A DNA stretch of 64,000 nt from Tricholoma matsutake (Eukaryota > Basidiomycota > Agaricomycetes > Agaricales > Tricholomataceae): contig AP026541.1 in assembly GCA_026075535.2 (NCBI GenBank), positions 4,030,001 to 4,094,000 on the forward strand. Reading direction: 5' to 3'. The notes beneath the pieces are model-generated. The model saw only the letters and a list, made by a program, of their open reading frames with translations. It had not been told where the DNA came from and made no database searches. Of the stretch, positions 1 through 10,515 are shown in pieces (the first letter of the stretch is position 1; each line of letters opens with the position of its first letter). The position numbers and the translations under genes were made by a program.

Positions 1-524
1 ATCTATGACCTGATGAAAGACAACTGTTGTGATCTGAGACATGTGAGAGATATCGATGTAGGGTAAGGCAGATAAAGGGAAAATCTATGACCTGACAAAA
101 GACAACCGCATGAGTAGAGCACAATATGTGCACAGAGTGAGTGAGCCATGCGGCAATATACAAGGGTGGAACAGACTTGGCTTCAGTGAGCTGTGCCTCC
201 CTGTGCTTATGCATGTCCATAACTTCAAGGGGTGTTGTGCATGAGATGAGCAAGCTCAGAACTAATGCATGGGATTACGAGTTGCAAGTTGGTGTTAATT
301 GATTGCAATTATCAGACTAAGGTATTACAAACAATACTATAGACTTAAATATGCAGAAACAGAACATAGGTAGTATGCTAAAGATAGCACAGAACAGAAT
401 AAGGAAGTAGAAGCAGAACAAGATTTCAAGTTGGAAAGAAGTCAGAACAGGAAAATGAAGCATAGAATGAAGGCATAATTGTGGTTATAACAGCTATTTA
501 CACATTGCCAGGGATGCAAAATTA
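1..524. other. AT-rich CpG-poor flank of a transposon relic, no gene
   Basis: No coding signal is visible. A phrase beginning ATCTATGACCTGA recurs at about position 83 after its first appearance at position 1, giving an imperfect direct repeat about 82 bp apart. The stretch shares the low CpG content of the Tnp2 relic that follows and is probably part of the same or another old repeat. Confidence 0.4.
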
Positions 525-3500
525 TCAGCGCCCTCTGTTGGGAGCCCAACATACAACCAGGACCTTCCTGCCAATACCATAAGTGCCTGCTGGCCACTGG
601 ATAGTTGTGACATGAGTGATAATATGGACAGGCTCAATAATACTAAGGTTGTGAGAGGGGAGTGCATCAACAATTTGTACCATAAATCCAGGGTGGTGTA
701 TGAATGGTGCCTGCCTCTCCTCTTGTGTAGATAGTGATTGATGTGAGTGGACTCTTATAAAGGTGTGCATTATTCCCTCCAGCAGAAGTCTCCAAATGTT
801 TTGAATGAATCCTGTATCATGAGCCTGTGTCAATGGATTGTAGAACTTTATAGCACTGTTTCCTTTATATGACTTTTCACAACTGAATGTGCACTCATCA
901 TGGTGCACCTGCAAAAGATGCTGGGCTTGTGGAGGGAGAATAATGGCATTTGGCAGATGGGGAAGATCAGAGTAAGCTCGGTATGGTCTTCCTGTCTGGT
1001 GAAGATAATTAAGCAGATTGTTATAATCTACTTCAAGAAGGCAAGGTGCCTTTGCTAGAATATCTGCCACTTCTGTAGGCTGGAGAGGTACTGGATGGTC
1101 ATCCATGGCCATGTCTCCTGGCTCAAGAATATCACATAATTCTTTTAAATGATCTTCACTGTGCAGTAAAGCATCTACACGTGCTTGACAACTCATCTGA
1201 TGAAGCATTGTAAGATCTAAATCCCCTGATCTTGGTATGAGCTATCAATTTTTGAGCAAAATAATTGAAACACATACAGAGATGATAATTGGTGTTCATT
1301 TTTTGCAACTTTCCATTCATTCGTTCACCTGGAAACTCACTAAAAGAAGCCAAAGGACCCCAATATTTGAGAAGAGCACCATTATGCATTGCATAATGAT
1401 GGTTTGGCTTGGATGGACGATGTGGAAAAAGTTGTTGAATAGCAGTTCGATATTGAATATAATGCTGAGTATAGGCATCAGCATCAGCATTGGAGGTTTG
1501 ATATGCAGCTACAATATTTGTTGCTGCAACAACATGATAGAAGCAGTAGAAGTGCTGGTGGTGGAAATTTGTGGCAGTAGTCATGTACCAGAATTCAGGA
1601 ATAATGAGGGGAAAGATACATGTGAAGAGGGTGAGATATTTCTGAGCTTTGAGCTTGCCATGGCTTGCTTCACCAAGATTGGTTGGTGGTCTTTGTATCC
1701 ATGTTGGAAGAGTGATATCATGAATGCAATTTCTTATTGCTTGTAGCTCAGTTTCTGTGAAGCTAAAAGGCAAAGGGTCAACAGGAATATAGTTATCATC
1801 ATCATCATCATCATCACTGTCATCATCATCATTATCATCATCATCATCACTGTCATCATCATCATTATCATCATCATCATCATTATAATTGAAGTCATAT
1901 GCATAGGGATTTGCGTGGCTCTGTGTGGCTGTAGGTGTTGATGATGAGGATGAGTCTGATAATTCAGAAGAAGATGGTGAGGGAGACATAGGTGGTGGTG
2001 TATGGCATTGCCATTGCAGCCTCAAGATTATGTTTAGCTGCTTCCTGAAAAAGGTCATCCAATTCTTCAGCAGAATCTGATGCATCTGCCTCACTCCACT
2101 GCTCATCCTTTTCCACCTCTTTAACTTTTTTGGCTTTCATCCCCATCCCATCCAATTCCCCAGAGTGCAGGAAGATGATGCTGTAAAACACCCTCAAGCC
2201 AGTTATGCATAAAACCCAGTACAACATGTTTGACTGGATCTCAATATGGAAGATTATGCAGTGGAGTCCATCACACACCAGTTGTCTTTTGCAGAGCATT
2301 TCGACCAGCTTTGGTTGTCTGATGCAACCATGCCTCTGCCTGTGCTCACACCTGTGCACCATTATGGAGTTCCCAAGATTGAATATTGAGATCCTCTAGC
2401 TGATCACTGGTGCAGAGGCAGAAAGAACAGAACATTGTAGCACCATGTCCCAAAAAGCTAGTAGCCTTGCGACTTCCCTCAAGATCAGCAATCACAGGTG
2501 CAATTTTTGCTTTCACAGAGATGCCATCAGGATGTCTAGATGTTGGCAAATTTTGGCCTGGTGCAGCACCATACTTGGCAACAGATGTAATAACTGGTTC
2601 AAGAAGATGAGAGATGGTTGTGGGGTCAGGAAGATGGGGAGGTGTGAGACCAACAATAAATGTATTCTCAAATTGATACCGAAGATGAAAAGGTAAGTTC
2701 AAGCAATAAAGCAGGATTGCTCCACAAGACACTTTTCTGCCTATATATAAAATAAGCTGTGTCACAGTCCATGCAGAATCTGTCAACAACTTACCAGCAA
2801 CCCTATCGGTATAAGGATTGAACCAATCAATATAGATTCCAAATATTAGATGATAAGGAGACTGTAGAAAACCCTGCAAGTCATCCCAAGCAGGACTATC
2901 CTGGATATCATTCATAGTGGCACCAAAGGCAGCTGGTATATGGTTTCTGTGGTGGTTGAAAGCCTCATGAAGGCTGTCTTCAATGACCTTGGAAGATAAA
3001 AAGAACTGAAGCCAAGAATCAAAGGATTGTGTAGTGTATAGATGACATGGGACCCATCTAGGCCCATTTGGAGTATTCTGAGTTGTCCAGAGTTTTGTGT
3101 TACAGGATTGTGATCTTGGGGATGCCTTCCACTGACATTGCCAAGGAATAGGATGAGAAAAGAGGGAAAAGCACTTGGGGCAGCATGCTGTCTGAATGAT
3201 TTCTGGCTCTGAGCAGTGAAGCCAATATGCTGTATGGACATCATGAGGAAGTTTGATGTTTGGAAGCTTGACATTGAGTCCACATGATGAAAGAGCAACC
3301 TCGACAATAGAGAGAGTCACAGAAATAATAAGTTGAAGTCCTTGTAGAATTTTGTTGGTGATAGAATGACTCACACCAGCTCTATTGTGGAGCCAGATGA
3401 CAAGGAGGCAGATCATCTTTGTGATAAGTACTGTAGAAAAGTTGATATCTGCATAATTACTATTAGTCTTGATCTAACAATAACAATGTAGCACTTACCT

Positions 3501-3712
3501 GTGGGAGAATTAGAAGCTCTAGAACATTTTGGTGATGGGCTTGGGGATGATGATTGCTGCTTCCCCTTTGCCAGTTGTGAAACAGGCCATTTATCCTGTT
3601 TCTCATGCTTCAAATGGGTAGAACCATCAACATACTGTCCTGGCTGTTCAACACCATTGATGAAGATGGTTTTTGTGCTACAAATTGTGCAGTTACATAT
3701 GACTGGAGGCAT
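525..3712 (-). pseudogene. Degenerate Tnp2-type (CACTA/EnSpm superfamily) transposase relic
   Basis: On the minus strand, open segments at 3413-3712, 2346-3416, 1156-2106 and 525-1208 read in order as the fungal Tnp2-like transposase. A Cys-containing N-terminus comes first, then the core with phrases such as YIDWFNPYTDRVAGK and LPFHLRYQFENTFIVG, then a C-terminal part with PGERMNGKLQ. The core frame continues past the stop at 2346-2348 with recognisable family text but is interrupted by TGA codons (sense strand) at 2346-2348, 2271-2273 and 2241-2243. Family text asks for Arg, Arg and Trp at these points, so each fits a C:G to T:A change. Further frame changes may be introns or indels. CpG is very rare throughout. 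It is not expected to encode active transposase. Terminal inverted repeats were not located. Confidence 0.8.
1795..1886. repeat. ATC/GAT trinucleotide microsatellite
   Basis: Nearly pure runs of ATC with ACTGTC and ATT interruptions, repeated in two similar blocks. On the minus strand it reads as an Asp-rich stretch inside the transposase relic, so it could be an expanded acidic linker or simple slippage after inactivation. Confidence 0.85.
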
Positions 3713-3851
3713 GGTGAACTTGGTGAAGCCTCAGTGAAGGAAAAGAGGGGGAAAGGATGATAGCTGTTTTGGACCATTTTAATAGAAACATCAAAATTGG
3801 TTGCTATTGTAACTGATGTGAAAGAGTGAGTATAGTCTGTAAAGTACAAGA

Positions 3852-4005
3852 CTCAGCTCAGCCCACTTGATGTAGTGGCAAAGTCTAAATATATTACCTG
3901 TAAAGTACGAGACTATAGGTAATAATATAAATAATAGTGTCCGCAGGTAAAGTAAGTGAAGGGTACTCACCTCAGCTCAGCCCACTCGACGTAGCGGCAA
4001 AGTCT
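3852..4005. repeat. 35-bp direct repeat pair differing only at CpG sites
   Basis: Copies at 3852-3886 and 3971-4005 both begin CTCAGCTCAGCCCACT. The only differences are three C/T changes: the right copy has CGACGTAGCGG where the left has TGATGTAGTGG. Each is a CpG in one copy and TpG in the other. The pair lies just outside the Tnp2 coding relic and could be subterminal repeats of that element. Confidence 0.75.
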
Positions 4006-4318
4006 GAGGGAGTCAACCATAACTACACTAACTATAAGTAACACAGGGGCTGTGTCATAATGGGTACAGTAATGGAACAAAAGGAATTAGAACTCCTGAG
4101 TCCTATAAATAGAGTAATGAGTAAATGAGCATACTACATAGGATTGTCTGTTCCAACATGATGTACATCCTCTAACCGTCCCATGCAACAGTCTGATGCC
4201 TGTCACCATAGTCACTATCATGAACCTATTGATTTAAACAGATATTTGTTTGTAAAAGGAAGCATCAATCCAAGTGCTCAATTTGGTAGGATTATGTAAT
4301 AAGGTGCAAACTCCAGTC

Positions 4319-4367
4319 AACCATGAGTCAACCATGAGTCAACTATGAGTCAACCGCGAGTCAACTG
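4319..4367. repeat. Short tandem repeat with TGAGTCA cores
   Basis: About four 12-bp units of the form ATGAGTCAACC or GCGAGTCAACT. Three of the four contain TGAGTCA, the consensus bound by AP-1/Gcn4-class bZIP proteins. The fourth has GCGAGTCA, so the units again differ by CpG-type transitions. A regulatory role is only a possibility given the surrounding relics. Confidence 0.6.
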
Positions 4368-4501
4368 CCTTGGAACTTGCCCATTGTGTAATCAGTACTT
4401 AACAGACCATAGTTTGCACACACACACACTAAAATGTGATGTGATAGTGATAGCAATCCATGTCTGGTTATATGGTATCCTTGTTCTGTTGAACCCTATA
4501 A

Positions 4502-4575
4502 GACCTGATAGCTCAGTTGGTCAGAGCATCTGGTATATGTCCAGGAGGGCCTGGGTTCAATCCCCAGTCTGGTCA
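4502..4575 (+). tRNA. tRNA-like sequence, probable pseudogene or SINE head (anticodon TAT by position)
   Basis: A full 74-nt cloverleaf can be drawn. It has an acceptor arm with one T:T mismatch, a D-stem GCTC/GAGC, an anticodon stem TCTGG/CCAGG with one G:T pair, a 7-nt loop TATATGT, a 5-nt variable region and a T-stem CTGGG/CCCAG. By position the anticodon is TAT (Ile). Two near-invariant positions are wrong: loop position 33 is A rather than T, and the T-loop reads TTCAATC instead of TTCGATC. The latter is a CpG-type transition in box B. With decayed transposons all around, a dead tRNA gene or tRNA-derived SINE is more likely than a working tRNA. Confidence 0.5.
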
Positions 4576-4676
4576 TCTTTTCTGTTTAACAAACTCTCCT
4601 CTATAAGTACAAAATCCATATTAATATGGAGAAACAAATAATTCAGTAAGTTTATCATCTGCTGTATAGTCTAATT

Positions 4677-5434
4677 TTGATGTTATTTCATAGCTGCTCC
4701 CCTCACATTGTAAATCTTGCATGCAAAGCAGCATTAGCAGCAATCACAGATCTGACATATGTTGATGACACTGTTGATGGCTATTCTGATTATGATCCAA
4801 GTTACACCTATGCCAAGGATTGCATCGCAACTGCTCGCTCTCTTGTAAATGCAGTAAACTATATTTCAATTTATTTTTGCCAATTTTAATCAATGACATC
4901 AACAGATACAAAACAGTAATATCAAGAAACACCAATTTTCTGCATACATAAAACAGTATTTTGAACAAGACTATCAGCTTCTTTGTGATGTGGTAACAAG
5001 ATGGTCATCAATGTTACCAATGATCAATTGGGTTTTGAAGTTAAAAGAGGTATGTTTGGCATATTGTTAGTTACTTTAGGCTAACACTATCAAAGACATC
5101 ACACATGATAATGAACTCAAAGAACTGTGGAATAACAGAATTATAGTTTATAAATAGCTATTTTCATTTATTAAATATCAGTTGGATGAGCATGATTGGG
5201 AGTTGTTGACAGATTACCAGCAAATACTCCAAGTATTATACAGCTAATTTCTAACAATTAATCATACTGATGTAAATGCTCTAGGTTCCTCATGTGTTCC
5301 AGGATATTTTGGGTGCTGAAGCAACACCTACAATATGCTATTCAGTTCCTGCATACTCTGCCTTTATCAACAGGTGGACACAGCTCAAGGAGGAGGAAGG
5401 GAAGCAACAGAATTTTGTGGAAGAGTTGCAGTGA
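4677..5434 (+). pseudogene. hAT-type transposase fragment, degenerate
   Basis: Separate in-frame pieces read as an agaric hAT transposase in order. First comes PHIVNLACKAALAAITDL near 4705-4760, then LLCDVVTRWSSMLPMI near 4977-5025, then ELLTDYQQILQV near 5200-5235. VPHVFQDILGAEATPTICYS and FINRWTQLKEEEGKQQNFVEE follow up to the TGA at 5432. The pieces are separated by intron-like or decayed DNA with stops. The N-terminal BED finger and C-terminal dimerisation domain are not visible, so it is a truncated relic. It abuts a Ty3 relic directly downstream. Confidence 0.7.
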
Positions 5435-7453
5435 AGGTTTCCCCATTGGTGGCCCAGAACCATTACAGTGTACTAGTATCAGAGGAAACTCAGGGAAACT
5501 TTGAGAAGGAAATGAAAGTTGAGGAAGACAAAATTCAATCATGTGATGATAAAAGTTGGCGAACACTATTTCTGAAAACCCCTAAGTTCTTTACTCGCTC
5601 TATGCAAATAGAACCCGAAATCATGTTGACTGTAGGACTGGAAACAGTGGATATGCATGCAACAATTGATGTGGAAGTGTTGCTCAACAGCAGTGCTACA
5701 GGATTATTTATTAATCAGTCCTTAATTACTGGAAATGCTATTAGCATGTGCAAGCTATTGCAACCCATTACAGTGTATAATATTGATGGAACAATAAATT
5801 GTGGAAGAACTATTAAGGAGGAGGTGACTATGGTACTGAGGTATCTAGATATCTGAACAAGTGGACAGTAAAGAATGTGTACTCCCTACCCTTGATTTCA
5901 GAAATTATCGACAAAGTGGGAAAAGCCAAAGTCTTCACAAAATTGGATCTAAGATGGGGATACAATAATGTATGCATTAGAAGAGGAGATGAGTGGAAAG
6001 TCACATTTGCCATGCTCTGAGGATCCTTTGAGCCACTTGTCATGTTTTTTGGATGACAAATAGTCCCCCAACTTTCCAAAATATGAATATTTTCAAGGAT
6101 GTAATTGACAAGGGCATGGTGATAATATGTATTTATTGATGGCATTCTGATATTTATGGAGGATGAAGAAAATCATGAGGTGATAGTGCAAGAAGTGTTA
6201 CAGAGATTAGTGGAGAATGATCTATTTTTGAAACTGGAGAAGTGTGTATTCAGTGCAAGCAAGATCAAGTTCCTGGGATTATTGATTGGCCCTGATGGAA
6301 TTAAGATGGACCTGATTAAGGTACAGGCAATCACTGACTGGCCTGTGCCCACTTGTGTCAAGGAGGTTCAAGCCCTCTTGGGACTCACAAATTACTATTG
6401 TTGCTTTGTGCACAATTTTTCTAAAATTGCTGCACCCTTATATAATCTTATGCAAAAAGGAGTAGTATGGAGGTGGGGGGAGCAGCAGCAGACTGTCTTT
6501 GAAGAATTGAAGAGGAAGTTTGTGGAGGGACCAATATTAGCCCCAGTAGATTTCATGCCCCCTTATGAGTGGAATAAGATGCATCCAACTTTGCTACCAG
6601 AGTGGTATTGTCAATGCTATGCAAAGATGACAAATGGCATCCTTGCACATATTTATCCTGAGGGTTGAATATTGTGGAAAGGAATTATGATGTGCATGAC
6701 AAAGAGATTTAAGGAATAATATGAGCATTGGAGGCATGGAGACATTATTTGGAGGGATGTATACATCAGATCAAGATCTGGATGGATCATCAGAATTTGC
6801 AATACTTCATGTCCACCAAAAAGCTTAACCACCAGCAAGTGCATTGGGCACTATTCCTATTGTGTCTCAATTTTCACTTAGTCCACAAAGCAGGAAGCTT
6901 GATGAGGAGAGCAGATGCATTATCCAGATGTATTGATCACAAAAGGGGGGTGGAGGAGGACAATACATATATTTACACTACTCAAACCTAAATACTTCTG
7001 CATTTGTGCTATGCATCAAGGGCATCTATTAATAGATAGCTCAGAAATGAAGATGTTGTCTAAAGTTAGACAATGTTCAGAAATTAATATACTGTTATCT
7101 GCAATCATGGACCACAATTTGCTTCTGCATTTATGCGAGAATTGAACAACATACTGGGGATTCAAATGAAGTTATCCACAGTACATCACCCACAGACAGA
7201 TGGGCGGACAGAGGGAATGAATCAGGAGTTGGAGCAGTACCTGCACATGTTTGTCAACTACCAACAAACCAACTGGCCTGAATGGCTGGTAATTGCCAAA
7301 TTTTCCCACAATAACAAATTCTATTCAGCTACTTGGATGTCACCCTTCTTCACTAATTATGGGTATCATCCCTGCATGGGAGTAGAGCCCAAAGGTCAAC
7401 TGTCCACACATCCTTGGAATGCTCCATTGGAAGAGCATGCTTCACCAGACTAG
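5435..7453 (+). pseudogene. Degenerate, internally deleted Ty3/gypsy pol relic
   Basis: Broken frames read in pol order. The protease motif reads LLNSSATGLFI (normally LLDSGATGLFI) near 5680. Reverse transcriptase fragments are at 5880-6060 and continue into the RT thumb and connection at 6156-6480 (FLGLLIGPDGIKM). RNase H pieces are at 6728-6950 (MDHQNLQYFMSTKKLN), and an integrase core fragment is at 7100-7450 (GPQFASAFMRELN, TVHHPQTDGRTEGMNQELE). The YLDD region is shattered, and most of the integrase before the second Asp is missing, so there is a deletion near 7080. The wording resembles the intact element at 36.1-42.2 kb, suggesting an old relative. CpG is almost absent. No LTRs were recognised. 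Confidence 0.8.
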
Positions 7454-8038
7454 TGTTTACAGGACTGGTCTATAGGACCAAAAAAAGACCATAACTGAAC
7501 CATAACTGGACTGATTTTAATAACTTTGATTGTACTGCTTATAACTTGTGCTACAAAAATGTTGGGTACAATTGGACATTATCCAAGGCCTAAAAATAAC
7601 ACATAAAAACATCTGTACCATGCATATTTGATTCATTTAACAGCTATGACAAGTTGCAACCACATACAAGAAACTATGACCACAACTGACCTACTAACAA
7701 CATGTACTTTTGTTTTGGTCATATCTCAATCACATCTTGATAAAATCTCTTAAAAGTTGGACCAGTCTTTGGGAAATCACAACATCTATCTGGTCATGCA
7801 ATGGTTGGAAGGTCCGAGTAGTAATTGCTGAGATACATATGGGTTATATTGGTACAAGAAATCTTATGACAAAAGACCAGTCTTAACCAGTCTTTTTCTG
7901 GTCTATTAACCAAAAAAGATCAGTCTTAGTTGGTCCAGTTCAGTTCCCCAAATGTCTGGGTCAGTCCTGGACCAGTTACGGTTACAGTCTCCCCATTGTA
8001 GGCTCAAAAAACTGAACCAAACCTAACCTTAAAACACT
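7452..8038. mobile_element. Putative TIR element (MITE-like) rich in GGACC/GGTCC words
   Basis: The stretch begins AGTGTTTACAGG and ends with the imperfect complement CTTAAAACACT, so the two ends form short terminal inverted repeats. Inside, words such as GGACTGGTC, AAGACCATAACTGAACC, GACCAGTC and GGTCCAGTTCAG recur near both ends on opposite strands. No ORF of note is present. It sits immediately after the Ty3 relic. The boundaries are tentative and no convincing target duplication was seen. Confidence 0.4.
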
Positions 8039-9012
8039 GCTCCAGATGCCACTCCATGGGCATCATGCCCCATCATGGAAGAGGCCATTGTGTCACTATT
8101 TTGAGAGCTTGGGCTTGGTTTTGGTGGTGGCACAAGTGCCCTTGTGTTCTGTCTTCTTGCCTGGAAGGACACTGAATGAGGTTGGGGGAAGAGCGGTGAG
8201 TGGGAATGGGAACAGTGGGGGAAAGGCATGGGAACAGACCTGTCCCAAGCCTGGCAGTTCATGCTGAACTCCCGTAGGCATTGCCTGAGGTTGGCAATGG
8301 TACTTTTCGGGTTGAGGAAGAACTAACACTAATGGCACCACTGTTGAAGTTCACTCTTGTGCATCTTCATGCTAGGAGGGATTGGTTAGTGAGTGTTTCA
8401 GAACAAACAAATAGTCACTTACATGGAGAAGTAGTGGGCCTGGGGCTTGCTGTCCTTGCCAACCTCACAAGCAAGTCGGATACCAGCTCAGTGACAGGTT
8501 TGGAACAGCAGGAGGCGAAGTAGTAAACAAGGGAGATTCAGGCCAATGCGACAAAATGCTTCAGGCCGAGGTGGGGGACGGTAACGAGCGCCAGGTCGGT
8601 AGTGCCAGGGAGCGGGCTCGGCAGGAGAGGGCGGAAGCCGGCGCCGTCGATTGAGACATCGGCGAGACGGTCGTCGGAGACGAAAACCGTCTGACGACGA
8701 CCGTCTGATGGTCGGCAAACGCCGCGTGATCGAGGAGGGAAATGGGGCTTGTTATATCGAACCGCCGGCTGCAATGGCTATAACTAGCTCCCGTTCATTC
8801 GTCCTTGTATGCATATGGTACATGTTGTTGTCGTCGAAATCCATCACATCCTTGTATTCCTTCGCTTTAAACACTCAAGTTCTATAGAACATGCTCACAT
8901 CTTCATCACTCGAGGCTCATCTTCATCACAGTTACTGCTGATAGTCCAAGTACGCTGCGTTTTTCCAAGTCCTGCTATCATTAATACATGATATAATAGG
9001 TTTTGTACTCAT
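8039..9012. other. Intergenic region upstream of the F-box gene with a GC-rich patch
   Basis: 8039-8480 is still repeat-like. From about 8480 to 8780 the DNA turns GC- and CpG-rich, unlike the flanking relics, and contains the inverted repeat GACGGTCGTC (8666-8675) / GACGACCGTC (8696-8705). Two overlapping minus frames of about 75 codons exist here but match nothing I recognise; it could be a gene fragment or a promoter island. 8790-9012 is ordinary upstream sequence for the F-box gene. Confidence 0.4.
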
Positions 9013-10413
9013 ATGAATATCCTCTCGCAGTTGCGAAATAGTGTGCCTGGCTTGCCGCATTCCGTCCAAGGCCTTTTCAGGGACGATCGTTTGTATCGTT
9101 ATCTCAATATCTACCCTCTCAAAGGTTTGTGCAAAGGGCGTACCGATAACCACGCGGAGCGAGCTCCTCCCATTCATACACTCCCAGTCGAGCTTCTGGT
9201 CGAAATTTTCAGGCATTACGTGCAGATCGTGGATTACTCTCAACCATCCCATTCCCTATCTGTGCAACCATATTCTCAGACGACCCCATTTCTTCTTGCG
9301 GAGATCTGTTATTATTGGAGAAGTGTTGCGCTTTCTATGGGAGATCTCTGGCAATCAATGTTCATCGGCCCACCGAAGACGGAACATATTCCGCTCGTCA
9401 GGCTGTGGTTGAGCCGTGCAGGAGAATATCCTCTTTCCCTCTGGCTCTTCCAGTCCCGTTACCCAAGTGAAGCAGAGCTTCAGGCGACTAACGAGATACT
9501 ATCATTACTCATCGATCGTCTACATCGCTGGAAATCCATAGAATTTCGCTTTTCGGCTGGTGTACACCAGCCCTTGCTGGATATACCGCATAATGCAGCA
9601 GTCTCTTTAGAAGCAGCTCGCATAGATGCGCGCTATTGGGGTCAATCGAACACAGATGCCCTCTGGCGTGCTCTGCATTCGTCACCATTGCTATGTCGGC
9701 CCGACTGGGTAAATCACTATTGGCATGGACCGCCAAGCCATGCGCCATGGGCTCAGCTCACCTATATCAGATTGGAAGGACTGCATTCCATAGATGCGGT
9801 TCTAAACATCCTCTTCCACTGCCAGAGAGTCACCGTTCTCACGTTGCAGCTTGTTCCACCAGATGCTCCGTTTCAGCCCCGTGCATTCGTTCTACCTGAA
9901 CTTCGTACTTTGACTATCTCAACAGAAACTGAGTTAGGGTCATTCTTCCAGAGCCTCATCCTTCCTAGATTGGTGTCCTTGGATATTATGCACCGTCTTG
10001 GCGTCAGGATGACACGAAGCTCGTTACCCATCGCCGACCTTATTTGTCGATCTTCATGTCAATTGGGTAAACTTGCCCTAGGTGTCGACGAAGACGACCT
10101 TTTCGACTACCTTCGCATGCAAGAACTGCAATCCATTACCGAGCTGCAGTTGTATGACCAAGTCACTGACAAACTAGTTAGGATGTTATCTCGCCAGGCA
10201 GAGAGCGAACAACTTCTGCCTCTTCTTCAAGCTTTAACATTGAGATGTCGAATCTCTGATGGAGTGTTATCTGATATGATTGCCTCACGCATGCCAACCC
10301 TTCGACTCGTTCGTGCCACTCTGCGCTGTGAGAAAGACTCATACAGGCAAGATCGGGCGATGTTAGAAAAGATTCGGGAAGAAGGGTGTGATGTCCGTGT
10401 CACTATCCTCTGA
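9013..10413 (+). CDS. F-box protein with LRR-like C-terminal region
   Basis: A single open frame of 466 codons. An F-box lies near residues 53-105, with core wording IHTLPVELLVEIFRHYV followed by the usual fungal continuation ending in CYYWRSVALSMGDLWQSM. The remaining 350 residues form irregular leucine-rich segments (for example LPRLVSLDIM and LQSITELQLYDQV), as in the large agaric F-box families. Such proteins are expected to act as substrate adaptors of SCF (Skp1-Cullin-F-box) ubiquitin ligases; the substrate cannot be told. The ATG at 9013 was chosen because the short N-terminus before the F-box is normal. No intron is needed. It is convergent with the next gene, with stops about 100 bp apart. 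CpG content is normal, so it is not repeat-like. Confidence 0.85.
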   Translation: MNILSQLRNSVPGLPHSVQGLFRDDRLYRYLNIYPLKGLCKGRTDNHAERAPPIHTLPVELLVEIFRHYVQIVDYSQPSHSLSVQPYSQTTPFLLAEICYYWRSVALSMGDLWQSMFIGPPKTEHIPLVRLWLSRAGEYPLSLWLFQSRYPSEAELQATNEILSLLIDRLHRWKSIEFRFSAGVHQPLLDIPHNAAVSLEAARIDARYWGQSNTDALWRALHSSPLLCRPDWVNHYWHGPPSHAPWAQLTYIRLEGLHSIDAVLNILFHCQRVTVLTLQLVPPDAPFQPRAFVLPELRTLTISTETELGSFFQSLILPRLVSLDIMHRLGVRMTRSSLPIADLICRSSCQLGKLALGVDEDDLFDYLRMQELQSITELQLYDQVTDKLVRMLSRQAESEQLLPLLQALTLRCRISDGVLSDMIASRMPTLRLVRATLRCEKDSYRQDRAMLEKIREEGCDVRVTIL

Positions 10414-10515
10414 TCCTGGGCTGGCAAATCTACTAAACCGTTGATAATGTATTTATTTGACATCTACGAGGATTGTACATTACAAGCGCGAACTAAACAA
10501 GCACTGGCTCCTTAA

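Noticed and set aside
8488..8774. Two overlapping minus-strand frames rich in Arg/Pro in the GC-rich patch
   Set aside because: Composition-driven, overlapping in different frames, no recognisable domain; kept only as a note on the region.
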